This document shows, one piece after another, positions 17,656-29,322 of a DNA stretch of 64,000 nucleotides. Origin of the DNA: Oceanobacter mangrovi (GTDB lineage Bacteria; Pseudomonadota; Gammaproteobacteria; Pseudomonadales; Oceanobacteraceae); the NCBI RefSeq assembly GCF_019740315.1, contig NZ_JAHXZR010000006.1, positions 124,001 through 188,000 of the forward strand, read 5' to 3'. Made by a program: the position numbers and the translations under genes. The stretch's first letter is position 1, and each line of letters begins with the position of its first letter. The notes beneath the pieces were generated by a model that was not told the DNA's origin, ran no database searches, and saw nothing but the letters and a program-made list of their open reading frames with translations.

Positions 17656-20562
17656 TTATTGCAGCGTTTCGAAGGTGCCATCGATATAGCGCACCACCCA
17701 GACTCCGCTCTCCTGCTTCACCGTGCCGTAAACGACATCCCGGTAATTAAGGTAGAAGGTCGCCGAGGTAATGTCTGTACTTTCATCAGACTCTGCCTGG
17801 TTGGCAGTCACACAGGTTTCGTATTCGCCATCGTCATTGACATAGGAAGTGTACGGCAACGGATCAAGATCCTTGCTCTGCTTCAAATACAGCGACAATG
17901 TGCTGTCAACGGTATCCGTAGTGCCGTCATCCAGCGCCAGCTTGGTGCCATCCTTGAAAATTACCAGACTACCGACGGTGTCGAAATCGTAGTCAGTACG
18001 ATAGCTCAGCTTGATACGATCCAGGCTGGAGCCAGTACCTACAGTGATGTTGCCACTGGTCGTTGTACTGGAGTAGTCATGTGACAGTGCCGCGGTAACG
18101 TAGTAATCACTGGAGTTCGGGGCAGTCAGATACATATCAAACAGAGTATCCGGCTCACCCTTCAACTCAACCTCGGTCTGGAAACGCAGGCTGTTGAGGC
18201 CCAATACCATGGCGTCGTACAGGGTGCCATCAAAACTGCCACCGTCGCTGTCGAGATCATCCAGCACCATACAACCGTGGTCGTCCGTTGAGTTGGCTGG
18301 CCATTCGACAAAATAAGTGCCACGACCATCAATACTGATACGCGACAGCACGCCGGTCTTCCAAAGATCATTGATGTATTCCGTCAGATCCGTTTCACCG
18401 TATATACGGGATTTCGGCTCACAGGAATCAACCACCCAGTCAGAATCGCTTTCTTCCAGATAACACAGCTCGACATCGTGGGTATAGATCAGCTCGTCTT
18501 CATCATCGTCACCATCAAGGTCATCAGAATCTTCACGCTGTACATTCGGGTACAAGCGATAGCGAATAGATTCGCCTTTAGGCACGATCACATCAAGGTA
18601 CTCAACCGTCTGGCTAGAGATGGTTTGCGATCCGGTACGGTAGCTGACCAGGTCACTTTCAACCGACCCTTCTGTAAATTCATCGGAAGTATTCGGGTTA
18701 AAGAAGCCGTTGAACGACGCAAATTGCTTCTCTGGATAATACTCACTGGCATTGGCGGCGCTGGCAGCAACATAGATATCCGTTGAATAATTATCGTCGT
18801 CGTCATCGTCACTGAAACTGTCCGATACCCGACCATCCAGGGCAACGGTATCAATGTTGAAATGCAGCTCAGAGGTGTCGTCCTGCGGATCACGAACGCC
18901 ACGGTAGAACAAGCGGAAACTGCCACCAACCTGTAGCCGGTCAGAGGTGTAACGAGTGGTCGAATCATAAAATTCGAAATCGCCCCAACGCAGCTCATAA
19001 CCAATCACTTCGTTGTTGTCAGGGTCATCCAGAGCCGATACTTCATCAGTGAAGTACACCCGCACTGCCGATGGCAGTTCGATGTCATTACTACTGTCGT
19101 CATCTTCGTAATAGTGATCGACCTTAAAAACCATATCGCCAATATTGAATGTACCCACAATCAGCACATCAATCGCGTGCGAGCTGGAAGGAGTATCGTC
19201 ATCATCAGTGGTATTGGTATCCGCAACGCGCTGGGTCACGACGATATCGCCACCGTTCAGCACCAGCTTGCCGGTGGAGCTGTTATAGGAATCGATGCTG
19301 TCGAGCCAGGTCAGTGATGAATCCGGCGTTGGGCAACCCGCATTCAGGTAGCAACTGCTGTACAGTTCGTAGGTATCAATAAACGCCTGCAGGAAATCGT
19401 TGAACTCGTCTTCGTGTTCGTCTCCAAAATCTTTCAGGGTATCGAGATAGTCATCAACCGTATCGCGATAACCATCTTCAAAGAAGCTTGTCTGCACGTC
19501 CTGCAGCTGACCGACAAACGCCTTGGTGCGCTGCAGACCAACAGTGAAGTCTTCGTAATCATCGGAGCCCACCATGCTTTCGATGGTTGCTGGCACAGTT
19601 TCAGTCAGCGCATCTTCTTCAAGGTCGGCGATTTCGTCGTCGAAATCAGCGATCACCAGCGCCACATAACTAGCTGCTGTGGTGTTGGTCACAGTCAAAG
19701 CAGCGAGGTTGTCCCGCGCATCCTGATACAAGGCAGCCAGGCTGAGTGTTTGGGTGTCCCCAGCCTGCATCCACTGACCAGAGTTGCTAACCAGATCAGC
19801 CGCAACGTCATCCAGTAAGGTGCCAGTGGTGTCGGTTTCTTCCAGGTGCGTCCAGGCCGCCACCAACGCCCCATAACGGATACGATCCATGGCGGTAGCC
19901 TGATCACCGGTAAAGCTGTTGATATTGGTAAGATCCGCCGGGCGGGTGATCTGAATATCATCGACACCCAATTGGGTCGACATCACATCCACCGACTGCA
20001 ATACAGACCAGGCAGAGTAATAACCGGTTTGCTGCCATTCAGCGGTCGATTCCACATACAGCAGGTTATAAGCCACTGATGCAGCCAGCCCGGTAAACGG
20101 CGTTATCATGATGCGCTCGTTCTCGGCCAGATCGTAAGCCACCGTGCTCCAGAGCTCACCGGCAACGGTATAACGACTGCCGAAATCAACAGCGTTGCCA
20201 TCAAGATCGGTACAACCATCAACCCACTGACATTTACGCGTAGTACCGTCGACGTCCAGATCCTCATCGACCTTTTTGCCAATCAGGGTGAACTGGTGAA
20301 CTTCCTCAGATGGAATAGTGATAGAGACACTGGCGTCATCTTCTGTCGCATATTCGGTGTAGGCCAGATTGGAGGCACTGTCGGTATTAACCTGACCACC
20401 TTCGTCCACGGTAACCGACCAGATGTAGGCATCCTTGAAATCATCCTGTCCCATCCGAACGTTGACGGATACCGTTGAGGAGCTACTGTTTCCTGAAGAA
20501 CATCCTGCCAGCGTGGCAGTTACTACGGCGGCTGTCAGCAGCCCGCCTATTCGATTGTACAT
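17656..20562 (-). CDS. large acidic lipoprotein of unknown function
   Basis: A 968-residue secreted lipoprotein. The N-terminus has a lipobox: hydrophobic LLTAAVVTATLAGC with Cys at about residue 21, then a Ser/Asn-rich tether (SSGNSSSS). The next residue after Cys is Ser, which favours outer-membrane sorting. The body is rich in Asp, Ser and Thr, with Asp-run loops (SDDDDDD near 590, DLDGDDDED near 705) like calcium-binding or surface-exposed loops. Residues about 320-400 look helical; the rest looks beta-rich. I do not recognise the family. Convergent with the nucleoside-recognition gene; starts at an ATG after a long untranslated region. Confidence 0.7.
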   Translation of the reverse strand: MYNRIGGLLTAAVVTATLAGCSSGNSSSSTVSVNVRMGQDDFKDAYIWSVTVDEGGQVNTDSASNLAYTEYATEDDASVSITIPSEEVHQFTLIGKKVDEDLDVDGTTRKCQWVDGCTDLDGNAVDFGSRYTVAGELWSTVAYDLAENERIMITPFTGLAASVAYNLLYVESTAEWQQTGYYSAWSVLQSVDVMSTQLGVDDIQITRPADLTNINSFTGDQATAMDRIRYGALVAAWTHLEETDTTGTLLDDVAADLVSNSGQWMQAGDTQTLSLAALYQDARDNLAALTVTNTTAASYVALVIADFDDEIADLEEDALTETVPATIESMVGSDDYEDFTVGLQRTKAFVGQLQDVQTSFFEDGYRDTVDDYLDTLKDFGDEHEDEFNDFLQAFIDTYELYSSCYLNAGCPTPDSSLTWLDSIDSYNSSTGKLVLNGGDIVVTQRVADTNTTDDDDTPSSSHAIDVLIVGTFNIGDMVFKVDHYYEDDDSSNDIELPSAVRVYFTDEVSALDDPDNNEVIGYELRWGDFEFYDSTTRYTSDRLQVGGSFRLFYRGVRDPQDDTSELHFNIDTVALDGRVSDSFSDDDDDDNYSTDIYVAASAANASEYYPEKQFASFNGFFNPNTSDEFTEGSVESDLVSYRTGSQTISSQTVEYLDVIVPKGESIRYRLYPNVQREDSDDLDGDDDEDELIYTHDVELCYLEESDSDWVVDSCEPKSRIYGETDLTEYINDLWKTGVLSRISIDGRGTYFVEWPANSTDDHGCMVLDDLDSDGGSFDGTLYDAMVLGLNSLRFQTEVELKGEPDTLFDMYLTAPNSSDYYVTAALSHDYSSTTTSGNITVGTGSSLDRIKLSYRTDYDFDTVGSLVIFKDGTKLALDDGTTDTVDSTLSLYLKQSKDLDPLPYTSYVNDDGEYETCVTANQAESDESTDITSATFYLNYRDVVYGTVKQESGVWVVRYIDGTFETLQ

Positions 20563-20763
20563 ACCAATACAGATCCTGATTTGATTCGGCCAGCGAACAA
20601 CATGACTCAGTCGTCCGGCAAACGGCGGTTATGATAGCAGGGTTTGGTCGACCAGCCAGAACAACAAGAGTTCAGATTCGTCAGAGTCTGCCAGAACCGT
20701 CGGCAGGGCGTGATTTAGCAACATAGCTCAGCTAGAATGCGCCGCCTCAAAGGGGTACCAAAC

Positions 20764-21597
20764 ATGCAACTATTCGTAAATCAACTGACCAACGTCGACT
20801 TTAGCTATCTGGATGCCGAGCGTGGCATGGTCGGCGAAACCTGGCTGGCTTCCGCCCTGCTGAATGGCGCACTGGATGACCAGGGCATGGTTTGCGATTT
20901 TGGCGTCGTTAAAAAGACCCTGCGCAACTGGCTCGATGATGAACTCGATCACCGCTTACTGGTGCCAGTCGACTCCCCCGCTCTCAGCTATACAACCTCT
21001 GGCGACCGTATTCAGCTGACGTGGCAAAGTGCCCGTGGCCCGATCGAACTGGATTGCCCGTTACAGGCCGTCACGCTGGTTGGTGCAGAAACTATCAACG
21101 AACACAGCGTGTCTGCCTGGTGCCTGCAACAATTGATGGGCAGCTTCCCGGTTAATGTTGAACAGCTGCAGCTGGAATTTGAGCCAGAAAATATTCACGG
21201 CGCTTTTTACCACTACAGCCACGGGCTCAAAAAGCACAATGGCAATTGCCAGCGCATCGCCCACGGCCACCGCTCCCGCATTGAAATCAAACTTGACGGG
21301 CGTCGCTCCCACGATGTCGAAAACGCCTGGGAAGAGCGCTGGTGCGACATTTACATCGGCACTGAATCCGACCTGATCGAGCAAACCGACAGCGCATTTC
21401 TGTTTGCCTACGATGCCCCACAGGGTCATTTCAAACTAAAGATTGAAAAGTCCCACTGTTATTTGATGGACACAGAAACTACGGTTGAACTGATTGCCAC
21501 TCATCTGGCGAAGGTCATCAAAGCCGCCTACCCACAGCAACAGGTGGAAGTGCGCGCCTTTGAAGGCATCAACAAGGGTGCGGTGGCGTTCGCCTGA
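20764..21597 (+). CDS. 6-carboxytetrahydropterin synthase-like double T-fold protein
   Basis: A 277-residue protein related to QueD/PTPS but in an unusual order. Residues 40-64 hold the second half of a QueD site ([13 protein letters not shown] then LDHRLL, with Asp62 and His63). Residues 150-170 hold the zinc site normally found first: His153, then Cys162, then His167-Gly-His169. A C-terminal VEVRAFEG provides the anchoring Glu. So zinc ligands and the catalytic Asp-His pair come from different T-fold halves. The ATG at 20764 with AAAGGGG upstream is preferred over 20737. Family role is pterin-type chemistry, possibly queuosine-related; queF lies 16 kb away. Followed 43 bases later by the RidA gene. 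Confidence 0.75.
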   Translation: MQLFVNQLTNVDFSYLDAERGMVGETWLASALLNGALDDQGMVCDFGVVKKTLRNWLDDELDHRLLVPVDSPALSYTTSGDRIQLTWQSARGPIELDCPLQAVTLVGAETINEHSVSAWCLQQLMGSFPVNVEQLQLEFEPENIHGAFYHYSHGLKKHNGNCQRIAHGHRSRIEIKLDGRRSHDVENAWEERWCDIYIGTESDLIEQTDSAFLFAYDAPQGHFKLKIEKSHCYLMDTETTVELIATHLAKVIKAAYPQQQVEVRAFEGINKGAVAFA

Positions 21598-21640
21598 GCG
21601 CGCCCACCATTCATTCCCGCAGTTAGAAAAAGGACCCGAC

Positions 21641-21997
21641 ATGTCCAACATTGAACGTATCCAGAGCACCGAACGCATGAGCCGCATCGTCAAGCACAAT
21701 GGCACGGTTTACCTGTGTGGCCAGACGGCTTGCCCTGCCGACGAAGCATGGAACATTCAGCAACAAACTCAAGGCTGTCTGGACAAGATCGACGCACTAC
21801 TGGCTGAAGCCGGTAGCAGCCGTGACCAGCTGCTGTCTGTCACCATTTATATTCGCGATATGAAAGATTTCAAGGCCATGAACGAAGTGTACGACAGCTG
21901 GATTGCCAGCGTCGAAAAGCCAGCTCGCGCCTGTGTTGAAGCACGTATGGCACGGCAGGACCTTCTGGTGGAATTCAGCGTGATTGCCGCTTACTGA
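21641..21997 (+). CDS. RidA family protein
   Basis: A 118-residue member of the RidA/YjgF family. RidA itself hydrolyses reactive enamine/imine intermediates such as 2-aminoacrylate. Seen: [12 protein letters not shown] near 22-33 and [20 protein letters not shown] at the end, which carries the conserved Arg of the active cleft. The usual Cys and Glu neighbours differ from canonical RidA, so it may be one of the other YjgF subgroups whose activity is less certain. ATG at 21641 follows AAAAAGGACCCGAC. Probably cotranscribed with the T-fold gene upstream. Confidence 0.85.
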   Translation: MSNIERIQSTERMSRIVKHNGTVYLCGQTACPADEAWNIQQQTQGCLDKIDALLAEAGSSRDQLLSVTIYIRDMKDFKAMNEVYDSWIASVEKPARACVEARMARQDLLVEFSVIAAY

Positions 21998-22035
21998 GCA
22001 GATCAGCACCCAGCTCCCACCCGTTCTTATGCAGG

Positions 22036-22053
22036 GTCCCGGCATGCCGGGAC
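22036..22053 (+). terminator. rho-independent terminator after the RidA gene
   Basis: GTCCCGGCATGCCGGGAC is a perfect palindrome that can form a 7-bp GC stem with a CATG loop, followed by TTTATT. It lies 39 bases after the RidA stop and ends the two-gene unit. Confidence 0.75.
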
Positions 22054-22061
22054 TTTATTGA

Positions 22062-22628
22062 TCAGGCAGCTTGTTCTTCCATATTCTTTCTGATTTTCTT
22101 CTGCCCGAAGATAAACAGCAGCAGCGCAATCGGCAGTAACCACCAGAGCCATTCGTGCATCTGATCGGCATAACGCCGCCCCAACAGAAACGCCACCCCA
22201 AACAGCCCGGCAGCCCAGACCACGATCGACACCACATTGGCAATGGTGAAGGTGCTACCCGGCACCCGCGCCAGCCCGCAGGCGATATAACCAAAAGTAC
22301 GCAAGCCCGGCATGCAACGGATTAGCGCCAACTGATGCCAGGGCGCCTGCTGCAATGGCAGCACCTGGCGCTGAATCAGCGGATGTTCAAAACGCTTCTT
22401 CAGCCACGGCCAGATCAGGGCGCCACGACCGGTCAAATACAAGGCACTGTCACCAATAAACATTCCCAGACAAATCGCCCCGAACGCCAGTTCGACATCC
22501 ATTCGACCACTGGCTGCCAGCACACCGGCACCAATAATGGCGAGGTCTTCCAGCATAAAGGTAGACACGACAACCACCAGCACCAGCCAGGCGGGATTTT
22601 GGGAAAACGACAGCAAGGAATCGAGCAT
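22062..22628 (-). CDS. DedA family membrane protein
   Basis: Inner-membrane protein of about 188 residues. DedA/SNARE-associated proteins act in lipid carrier (undecaprenyl phosphate or phospholipid) translocation. The family pattern is present: FMLEDLAIIGAGVLAASG near 25-42 with an acidic pair at the membrane, a GDSALYLTGRGA segment near 60-71, and RCMPGLRTFGYIACG near 105-119 with the conserved Arg and Gly. I chose ATG at 22628 because GCAGGTCGTT precedes it; an in-frame start exists at 22691. Converges on the RidA terminator. Confidence 0.85.
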   Translation of the reverse strand: MLDSLLSFSQNPAWLVLVVVVSTFMLEDLAIIGAGVLAASGRMDVELAFGAICLGMFIGDSALYLTGRGALIWPWLKKRFEHPLIQRQVLPLQQAPWHQLALIRCMPGLRTFGYIACGLARVPGSTFTIANVVSIVVWAAGLFGVAFLLGRRYADQMHEWLWWLLPIALLLFIFGQKKIRKNMEEQAA

Positions 22629-22858
22629 AACGACCTGCAAACATGGATTCATCAGCGCTGCCACCAGCGCCAGGCGGCGGCATTCTAACATTGTTGACCG
22701 CAGAGAATGGCTGACGTTTGCAAAAACTTTATGAAATAGCTGAGAAAAGGTGCATTTTCCGGTAAACTCCTGCGCCTTTTTCGGGGCCAGCGCGCGACAG
22801 AATCGTCATTCCCAAGCGGTTTGATGCTGTGCACGGCGGCCGCACATTCGCATTTTGA

Positions 22859-24241
<1,383 letters not shown>

Positions 24242-24258
24242 GCCGTACCGGACGCATG

Positions 24259-24284
24259 AAAAAGGCCGCAAATGCGGCCTTTTT
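24259..24284. terminator. bidirectional terminator after purB
   Basis: AAAAAGGCCGCA, short AA loop, TGCGGCCTTTTT: a near-perfect stem with T-tract on the plus strand, between convergent purB and the hybrid kinase. Confidence 0.92.
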
Positions 24285-24307
24285 CATTTGTCTGCTGCTC
24301 CAGACGA

Positions 24308-26164
24308 TTATGGCTGCTGATGGCTACAGCCCAGCCATTTTGAGACCACCTCACCGAACAGCTCAACGTTCAATGGCTTGCTGACATAGTCGTCCATCCC
24401 CACCGCCAGACACTTCTCCAGGTCGCCCTTCATCGAATTAGCGGTCATTGCGATCACAGGTACCGTCTTGTACCCGGCACCACCTTCCCCGGCACGAATC
24501 CGCTCAGTCGCTTCATAACCATCCATTTCCGGCATCTGACAATCCATCAACACCAACTGGTAAGGATGCCTGCCATCATCACCACGCAACATGTACATCG
24601 CCTGGCGCCCATTTTCGGCAACCTCAGTAGCGCAGCCAAGGCGTTTCAACAATGACAGTGCCACTACCTGATTGACCCGATTATCTTCCACCAGCAGCAC
24701 CCGTGCCTGCTGCCCGGCTGTCTGCAGAGATTCATCCAACGTATCAACGGCAAGGGAAATCGGTTGCCCTTCATCCAACAGCAAACTCACATGGGCGGTC
24801 GTGCCGACTCCCGGTTCACTTTCGAGGTCGATACTCCCACCCATCAGCTCACTCAGCTGACGGGTGATCGACAGACCCAGCCCCGTGCCGCCGTATTTCC
24901 GCGTGGTCGACGCATCTGCCTGAGAAAAGCTGTTAAAGATGATTTCCAGCCGATCCGGCGGAATACCAATACCCGAGTCCTGTACCGTAAAATCCAGGTG
25001 CACACCACCGGTGGGTTCCGGGGTGGTAATCACCTCCAGCCGAACCTCGCCAGCGGTGGTAAATTTCAGCGCGTTACCACACAGATTATTCAGCACCTGA
25101 CGAATACGTGATGGATCGCCTTTCAAATAACGATGACGAATGCCTTCCGTTACCAGTACAAACTCCACATCCTTGCCCTGCAACTGGGCCTGATGCTGCT
25201 GCGCCACCTCATTCAGCAAACCTTCCAGATCAAAATCGATTTGCTCCAGCTCCAGCTTGCCCGCCTCAATCTTGGAAAAATCGAGAATGTCGTTAATCAC
25301 AGTGATCAAAGACTTTGCCGACGACAACGCCAGTTCAGCACGCTCACGTTGATCAGCCGCCAGTGGTGCATCGAGCATCAACTGCAACATGCCCAGCACA
25401 CCATTCATGGGAGTACGAATCTCGTGACTCATGTTGGCAAGGAACTCGCCCTTGGCCTTACTGGCACTCTCGGCAGTTTCGAGCGCCTGCACCAGTTGCT
25501 GACGTTCTTCCTGCAGCAGTGATCGCATGGTTTCAAAACGCACCGCCAACGCCGCCAGTTCGTTGCTACCAGCGAGCGGAATCACGGCCGCATAATCACC
25601 TTCCGACAGCGCATTCATGGCCTTGCCCAAGCCCTGGAGCGGCTGCGATACCAGTCGATAAAACACCGCCAGCATGGATGTGGCGACCAGAAACAGCATC
25701 ACCAGCAATACCAGATAAATCGATTTGGTCTGGTCATGAATGCTGTGCAGCACAGACTCCAGATCAAAATAAAGATCAAGATGTCCGAGCAGCACCTTGT
25801 TATGGTAAATGTCGTGATGGTAAATCCGCACACCGGCTGAAAATTCCTGGCCGACCGGGTCCTCCAGCGGGTACAGCGACAGGCCGTCCGGGTTGTACAA
25901 ACCAATCTCCAGCCAACGATCATTGTTGGCCAGAATCGAATCCAGGTTGTCATAGACGTTGGAAAGATCGCCCTGAATCAGCATCGGAATCAGGCCCTCG
26001 CCGACGATACCAAGTGACAACTCGACTTCGGTGTTCCACTCCTGCAAGGTGCGCTGGTCCACCTCGTCAGTCCAAATAAACCGCGCATACAACAAAGCCG
26101 CCAGCACCAATAACACCAGCGGCAACATAAAGCGAAAAAACAGACTGCCGGTCAGATTTTTCAT
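24308..26164 (-). CDS. hybrid sensor histidine kinase (HAMP-HisKA-HATPase-REC)
   Basis: A 618-residue membrane kinase. Transmembrane helix at about 10-28, periplasmic sensor region 30-147, second helix 148-170, HAMP 172-225, then HisKA with phospho-acceptor His247 in [12 protein letters not shown], HATPase at about 355-475 (N-box LCGNALKF, G-box [10 protein letters not shown] and GGTGLGL), and receiver REC at about 488-605 with the phosphorylation Asp in [13 protein letters not shown]. Immediately downstream of a PhnD-like binding protein with a one-base gap, so the periplasmic protein probably presents a ligand to this sensor. An output partner is not adjacent; phosphotransfer elsewhere is likely. 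Confidence 0.93.
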   Translation of the reverse strand: MKNLTGSLFFRFMLPLVLLVLAALLYARFIWTDEVDQRTLQEWNTEVELSLGIVGEGLIPMLIQGDLSNVYDNLDSILANNDRWLEIGLYNPDGLSLYPLEDPVGQEFSAGVRIYHHDIYHNKVLLGHLDLYFDLESVLHSIHDQTKSIYLVLLVMLFLVATSMLAVFYRLVSQPLQGLGKAMNALSEGDYAAVIPLAGSNELAALAVRFETMRSLLQEERQQLVQALETAESASKAKGEFLANMSHEIRTPMNGVLGMLQLMLDAPLAADQRERAELALSSAKSLITVINDILDFSKIEAGKLELEQIDFDLEGLLNEVAQQHQAQLQGKDVEFVLVTEGIRHRYLKGDPSRIRQVLNNLCGNALKFTTAGEVRLEVITTPEPTGGVHLDFTVQDSGIGIPPDRLEIIFNSFSQADASTTRKYGGTGLGLSITRQLSELMGGSIDLESEPGVGTTAHVSLLLDEGQPISLAVDTLDESLQTAGQQARVLLVEDNRVNQVVALSLLKRLGCATEVAENGRQAMYMLRGDDGRHPYQLVLMDCQMPEMDGYEATERIRAGEGGAGYKTVPVIAMTANSMKGDLEKCLAVGMDDYVSKPLNVELFGEVVSKWLGCSHQQP

Positions 26165-26165
26165 A

Positions 26166-26972
26166 TCAGTCCTGGAAGTTCTCCAGATGTAATTCCCTTA
26201 CACCGTCATAGTCGGCAACACTGCTGGCGATTGGATCCCGCATTGGAATCTCCGCAAACAGCTCTGGTCTTTCCGCCGCCAGCGCCAGCAGCGCCTGCTG
26301 GATATTCAGCCGCATGGCTTGACCCAAACGCGGATGCACCACCAGCGGATGTGCCGGTACCTGACGGGTTTTATAAATGGTTTTCAGGCGCGCCTGAATG
26401 TCATCCGGCTGCTCTGACAAGGTTCGCTGGACACCACCACCCGCTGCTGCCAGCCCCTTGATAACATGCAGGTAAACCGACGGATGGGTTTTTACATAGC
26501 GCGGTACAATATCAATGCCGAATCGACCTTTCAGTTCAGCCCGCATCAGTAAGGAAGCTCCCAGCGCATTGGGCGAGGGAAACGCGACCACGCGACCATC
26601 CAGCTGTTCCAGCGAAGTGATATCCGAATCATTACGAACCACCAACACCCCTTGCAGCATCGCCGACCCTGACCGCAGCACCGGGATATAACCCTGGGTG
26701 TCGTAGGCCACCAACGCATGATAAGGATTCATATAGGCAATATCATAGGCACCGGCTGCAAAACCTTCTTCAAAATCCGGAATCCCCTCAGAACCGACCA
26801 ACTGCAATTGACAGTGCAGACGAGTTTCCAGCTCGGCCAGAATCGGCTGCCAGGTCTCCAGCAGCTTGCGTTGCTCAAACTGTGGCACCACCCCAACCTT
26901 CAGTTCGCACTCTGCCCAACTACCCACACTGAGCAAGGCCAGCCCCAATAAACTCCAGTACCGCCACTTCAT
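26166..26972 (-). CDS. PhnD-like periplasmic binding protein
   Basis: About 268-residue exported protein of the phosphate/phosphite/phosphonate-type substrate-binding family. A signal peptide is visible ([13 protein letters not shown]), then [20 protein letters not shown] typical of these proteins, [20 protein letters not shown] near 74-93 in the ligand cleft, and a [19 protein letters not shown] block near 135-153. I prefer the ATG at 26972 with AGGTG upstream over the GTG at 26984. No ABC permease or ATPase is present; it is directly coupled to the hybrid kinase, so a sensing rather than transport role is inferred. Confidence 0.85.
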   Translation of the reverse strand: MKWRYWSLLGLALLSVGSWAECELKVGVVPQFEQRKLLETWQPILAELETRLHCQLQLVGSEGIPDFEEGFAAGAYDIAYMNPYHALVAYDTQGYIPVLRSGSAMLQGVLVVRNDSDITSLEQLDGRVVAFPSPNALGASLLMRAELKGRFGIDIVPRYVKTHPSVYLHVIKGLAAAGGGVQRTLSEQPDDIQARLKTIYKTRQVPAHPLVVHPRLGQAMRLNIQQALLALAAERPELFAEIPMRDPIASSVADYDGVRELHLENFQD

Positions 26973-27169
26973 CACCCGGATCACCTGAACATTACTTATT
27001 CTGATCTCTAAGACTAGCAGCGAAATGCCAATTCAGCTGCTCCTGCAGATGAATATATGGCCATAAGGCGACATACGAAAAGCCTTCTCCGGACGATAAA
27101 AACCGAGGCATTTTTACGCGTTTTTCTATACCCTTCGCAGCATTCGTTTTACTTTTAGAGGAACAGCCT

Positions 27170-28330
27170 GTGCACCTGTTAGGCGAACTTAGCATTGAAG
27201 AATTTCTGCGTGATTACTGGCAGAAAAAACCGCTGTTGATCCGTAACGCCTGGCCCGATTTCGAGCCCCTGCTGGGTGCTGACGAGCTGGCGGGTCTGTC
27301 TCTGGAAGAAGAAATTGAATCCCGCATCGTGATTGAAAACGGCGAAGATGGCCCATGGTCGATTCGCAAGGGACCATTCTCGGAAGCGACCTACGCCGAC
27401 CTGCCAGAAGAAAAATGGACCCTGCTGGTACAAGCCGTTGACCACTGGATTCCGGAAGCAGCCGACCTGGTCGAGCAATTTCGCTTTATTCCCAACTGGC
27501 GCATCGACGATCTGATGATTTCCTACGCCGTTGATGGCGGCAGTGTTGGCCCGCATTACGACCAATACGATGTATTCCTGCTGCAGGCCGAAGGTCAGCG
27601 TGAATGGCGTATCGGCCAGATGTGTAGCGAACAGTCTGCCATTCTCGACGGCCCTAAAATCCGCATCCTGGCGGACTTCGAAGAAACCGACCGCTGGGTG
27701 CTAAACCCCGGTGACATGTTGTATTTACCACCCCAGCTGGCTCATTACGGCATTGCCCGTGGCGAATGCCAGACCTACTCGATTGGCTTCCGCGCACCCA
27801 GTGTTGCCGAGCTGGCGCAATCTGCCATGGATCAGGTACTGAGCAACAGCACCGAAGACCAACGCTACACTGACGCCGACCTCAGCAGTGTCGAAAATGC
27901 CCGGCCCGGTGAAATTGGTGATGGCGCCAAACAGCGCCTGAAAGCTCTGCTGGAACAAGCCATCATGCAGCCAGAAGCACTCGGCGACATCCTCGGCAAA
28001 CTGATGACAGAAGCCAAATACCCGGAACATCAGGCCGAACGCCTGGAAGACGAGGACTGGGAAGACTGGCGCGCCGAACACAAGCAGCTACCAGAACTGC
28101 GCAAGAACGAACACGCCCGCTTCGCCTGGCAAACCAGCGTCGATGGCATCCGCTTCTACGCCCAGGGACAGGCCTATGAGTTACAAGCAGAAGACCAGCA
28201 GCTGGTTGAGCTGCTGTGTCATTCCAACAGCTACCCCCGCGAACAACTGGCCGACCTGCCATGCTCTCGCGAAGGTTACGAACTGCTGAAAACCCTATGG
28301 CTCAAGCAGCTGATTTTTGAAGTCGAATAA
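27170..28330 (+). CDS. ribosomal protein uL16 3-hydroxylase (RoxA/YcfD-like cupin)
   Basis: JmjC-type 2-oxoglutarate/Fe(II) oxygenase of 386 residues. In E. coli the family hydroxylates an arginine of ribosomal protein uL16. Metal ligands are visible as the triad His129-x-Asp131 in GPHYDQYDVF and His192 in PPQLAHYGIA. The N-terminal YWQKKPLLIRNAWPDF is characteristic, and the C-terminal third is the winged-helix dimerisation domain. Start is GTG at 27170, 9 bases after GAGGAA; no better ATG exists. Followed 15 bases later by a GNAT gene, probably one transcript. Confidence 0.93.
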   Translation: MHLLGELSIEEFLRDYWQKKPLLIRNAWPDFEPLLGADELAGLSLEEEIESRIVIENGEDGPWSIRKGPFSEATYADLPEEKWTLLVQAVDHWIPEAADLVEQFRFIPNWRIDDLMISYAVDGGSVGPHYDQYDVFLLQAEGQREWRIGQMCSEQSAILDGPKIRILADFEETDRWVLNPGDMLYLPPQLAHYGIARGECQTYSIGFRAPSVAELAQSAMDQVLSNSTEDQRYTDADLSSVENARPGEIGDGAKQRLKALLEQAIMQPEALGDILGKLMTEAKYPEHQAERLEDEDWEDWRAEHKQLPELRKNEHARFAWQTSVDGIRFYAQGQAYELQAEDQQLVELLCHSNSYPREQLADLPCSREGYELLKTLWLKQLIFEVE

Positions 28331-28345
28331 CTAACGGAGGGAGCG

Positions 28346-29272
28346 ATGCCAGCCAGAATTATCGAAACCCGCTGGACCGAGCAAGAAGCCGCGATCAGCG
28401 CTATTCGCGAGCAGGTTTACATTCAGGAGCAAGGCATCGCCCCCGAGGATGAATGGGATCCACAAGGCGATGCTGAGGCGATTTATCTGCTGGCATTCGA
28501 TGCTGAACAGCCGGTTGGCTGCGTTCGGCTGCTACCCGACGGTCACTTTGGCCGTCTGGCCGTGCTTAAATCCCATCGCTCATCCGGCCTTGGTGCACAG
28601 CTGGTCAATGGCATTGCCGACATAGCCCAACGCGAAGGACACCCGACTCTGCTGGCCAGCGCCCAGTGCTCCGCGGTCGGATTTTATCAGCGACTGGGAT
28701 TTCTGATCGCCAGCGAGTTTTTCGACGATGCCGGTATTCCGCATCTGGAAATCTGCAAGCCGCTCAACGACTCGGCTGCCCCAGCGATTTTTAGCAATCA
28801 CTGGTTACTGGGCGAAAACAGCAATATCCACACACTAGCCAGCCCGTTCGACATTGAAGGCTGCCTGCTCACCCTGCTTGGCCAGGGCCCCTTAAAACTG
28901 CAAATCGCCATCGCCAACCCGGAAAATCCACTCTGGCATAACGAACGTCTGCTGGATGCACTGACTCGTCATATCAGGAAACGCCACAGCAATCCGCTAC
29001 CGATACTGCTTGGCCACGAACAAGGCATCAATGACAAGCCACTGGTGCGACTGCTACGCCGAGCCAGCAGCAAGTTCGATGTGCGGGTTCACAGCGGTCT
29101 GACAGAAAGCTTCTGGCTGATTGGAAGTACCGGCTGGGTGCAACAAAGCAGCGATACAGATGCTCGTGCCAGCGCCCACGATCCAAGGCATTTCAATCAG
29201 TTACAGCAGCAATTTGAAGACTTGTTCAGAACGGCCAACAAGGCCAGGGAAATGCGACAACTGGGGCTTTAA
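28346..29272 (+). CDS. GNAT-family N-acetyltransferase with extra C-terminal domain
   Basis: A 308-residue protein. Residues 1-140 form an ElaA/Pat-like GNAT domain: IYLLAFDAEQPVGCVRLLP, then the acetyl-CoA loop RSSGLGAQLVNGI near 77-89 and VGFYQRLGFLIASEFFDDAGIPH near 109-131. Residues 150-308 are a second domain of unknown role with DIEGCLLTLLGQG and a conserved-looking basic C-terminus. ATG preceded by GGAGGGAGCG. Operon with roxA. Substrate unknown. Confidence 0.82.
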   Translation: MPARIIETRWTEQEAAISAIREQVYIQEQGIAPEDEWDPQGDAEAIYLLAFDAEQPVGCVRLLPDGHFGRLAVLKSHRSSGLGAQLVNGIADIAQREGHPTLLASAQCSAVGFYQRLGFLIASEFFDDAGIPHLEICKPLNDSAAPAIFSNHWLLGENSNIHTLASPFDIEGCLLTLLGQGPLKLQIAIANPENPLWHNERLLDALTRHIRKRHSNPLPILLGHEQGINDKPLVRLLRRASSKFDVRVHSGLTESFWLIGSTGWVQQSSDTDARASAHDPRHFNQLQQQFEDLFRTANKAREMRQLGL

Positions 29273-29283
29273 ACCCCGGTTTT

Positions 29284-29307
29284 GGTTACCCGGCAGACCG
29301 GGTAACC
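29284..29307. terminator. inverted repeat between convergent genes
   Basis: GGTTACCCGG, loop CAGA, CCGGGTAACC: a 10-bp perfect stem between the GNAT stop (29272) and the kdsB stop (29323). T-tract is weak on both sides, so moderate confidence as a bidirectional terminator. Confidence 0.6.
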
Positions 29308-29322
29308 ATCAAAGCAAAGCAA

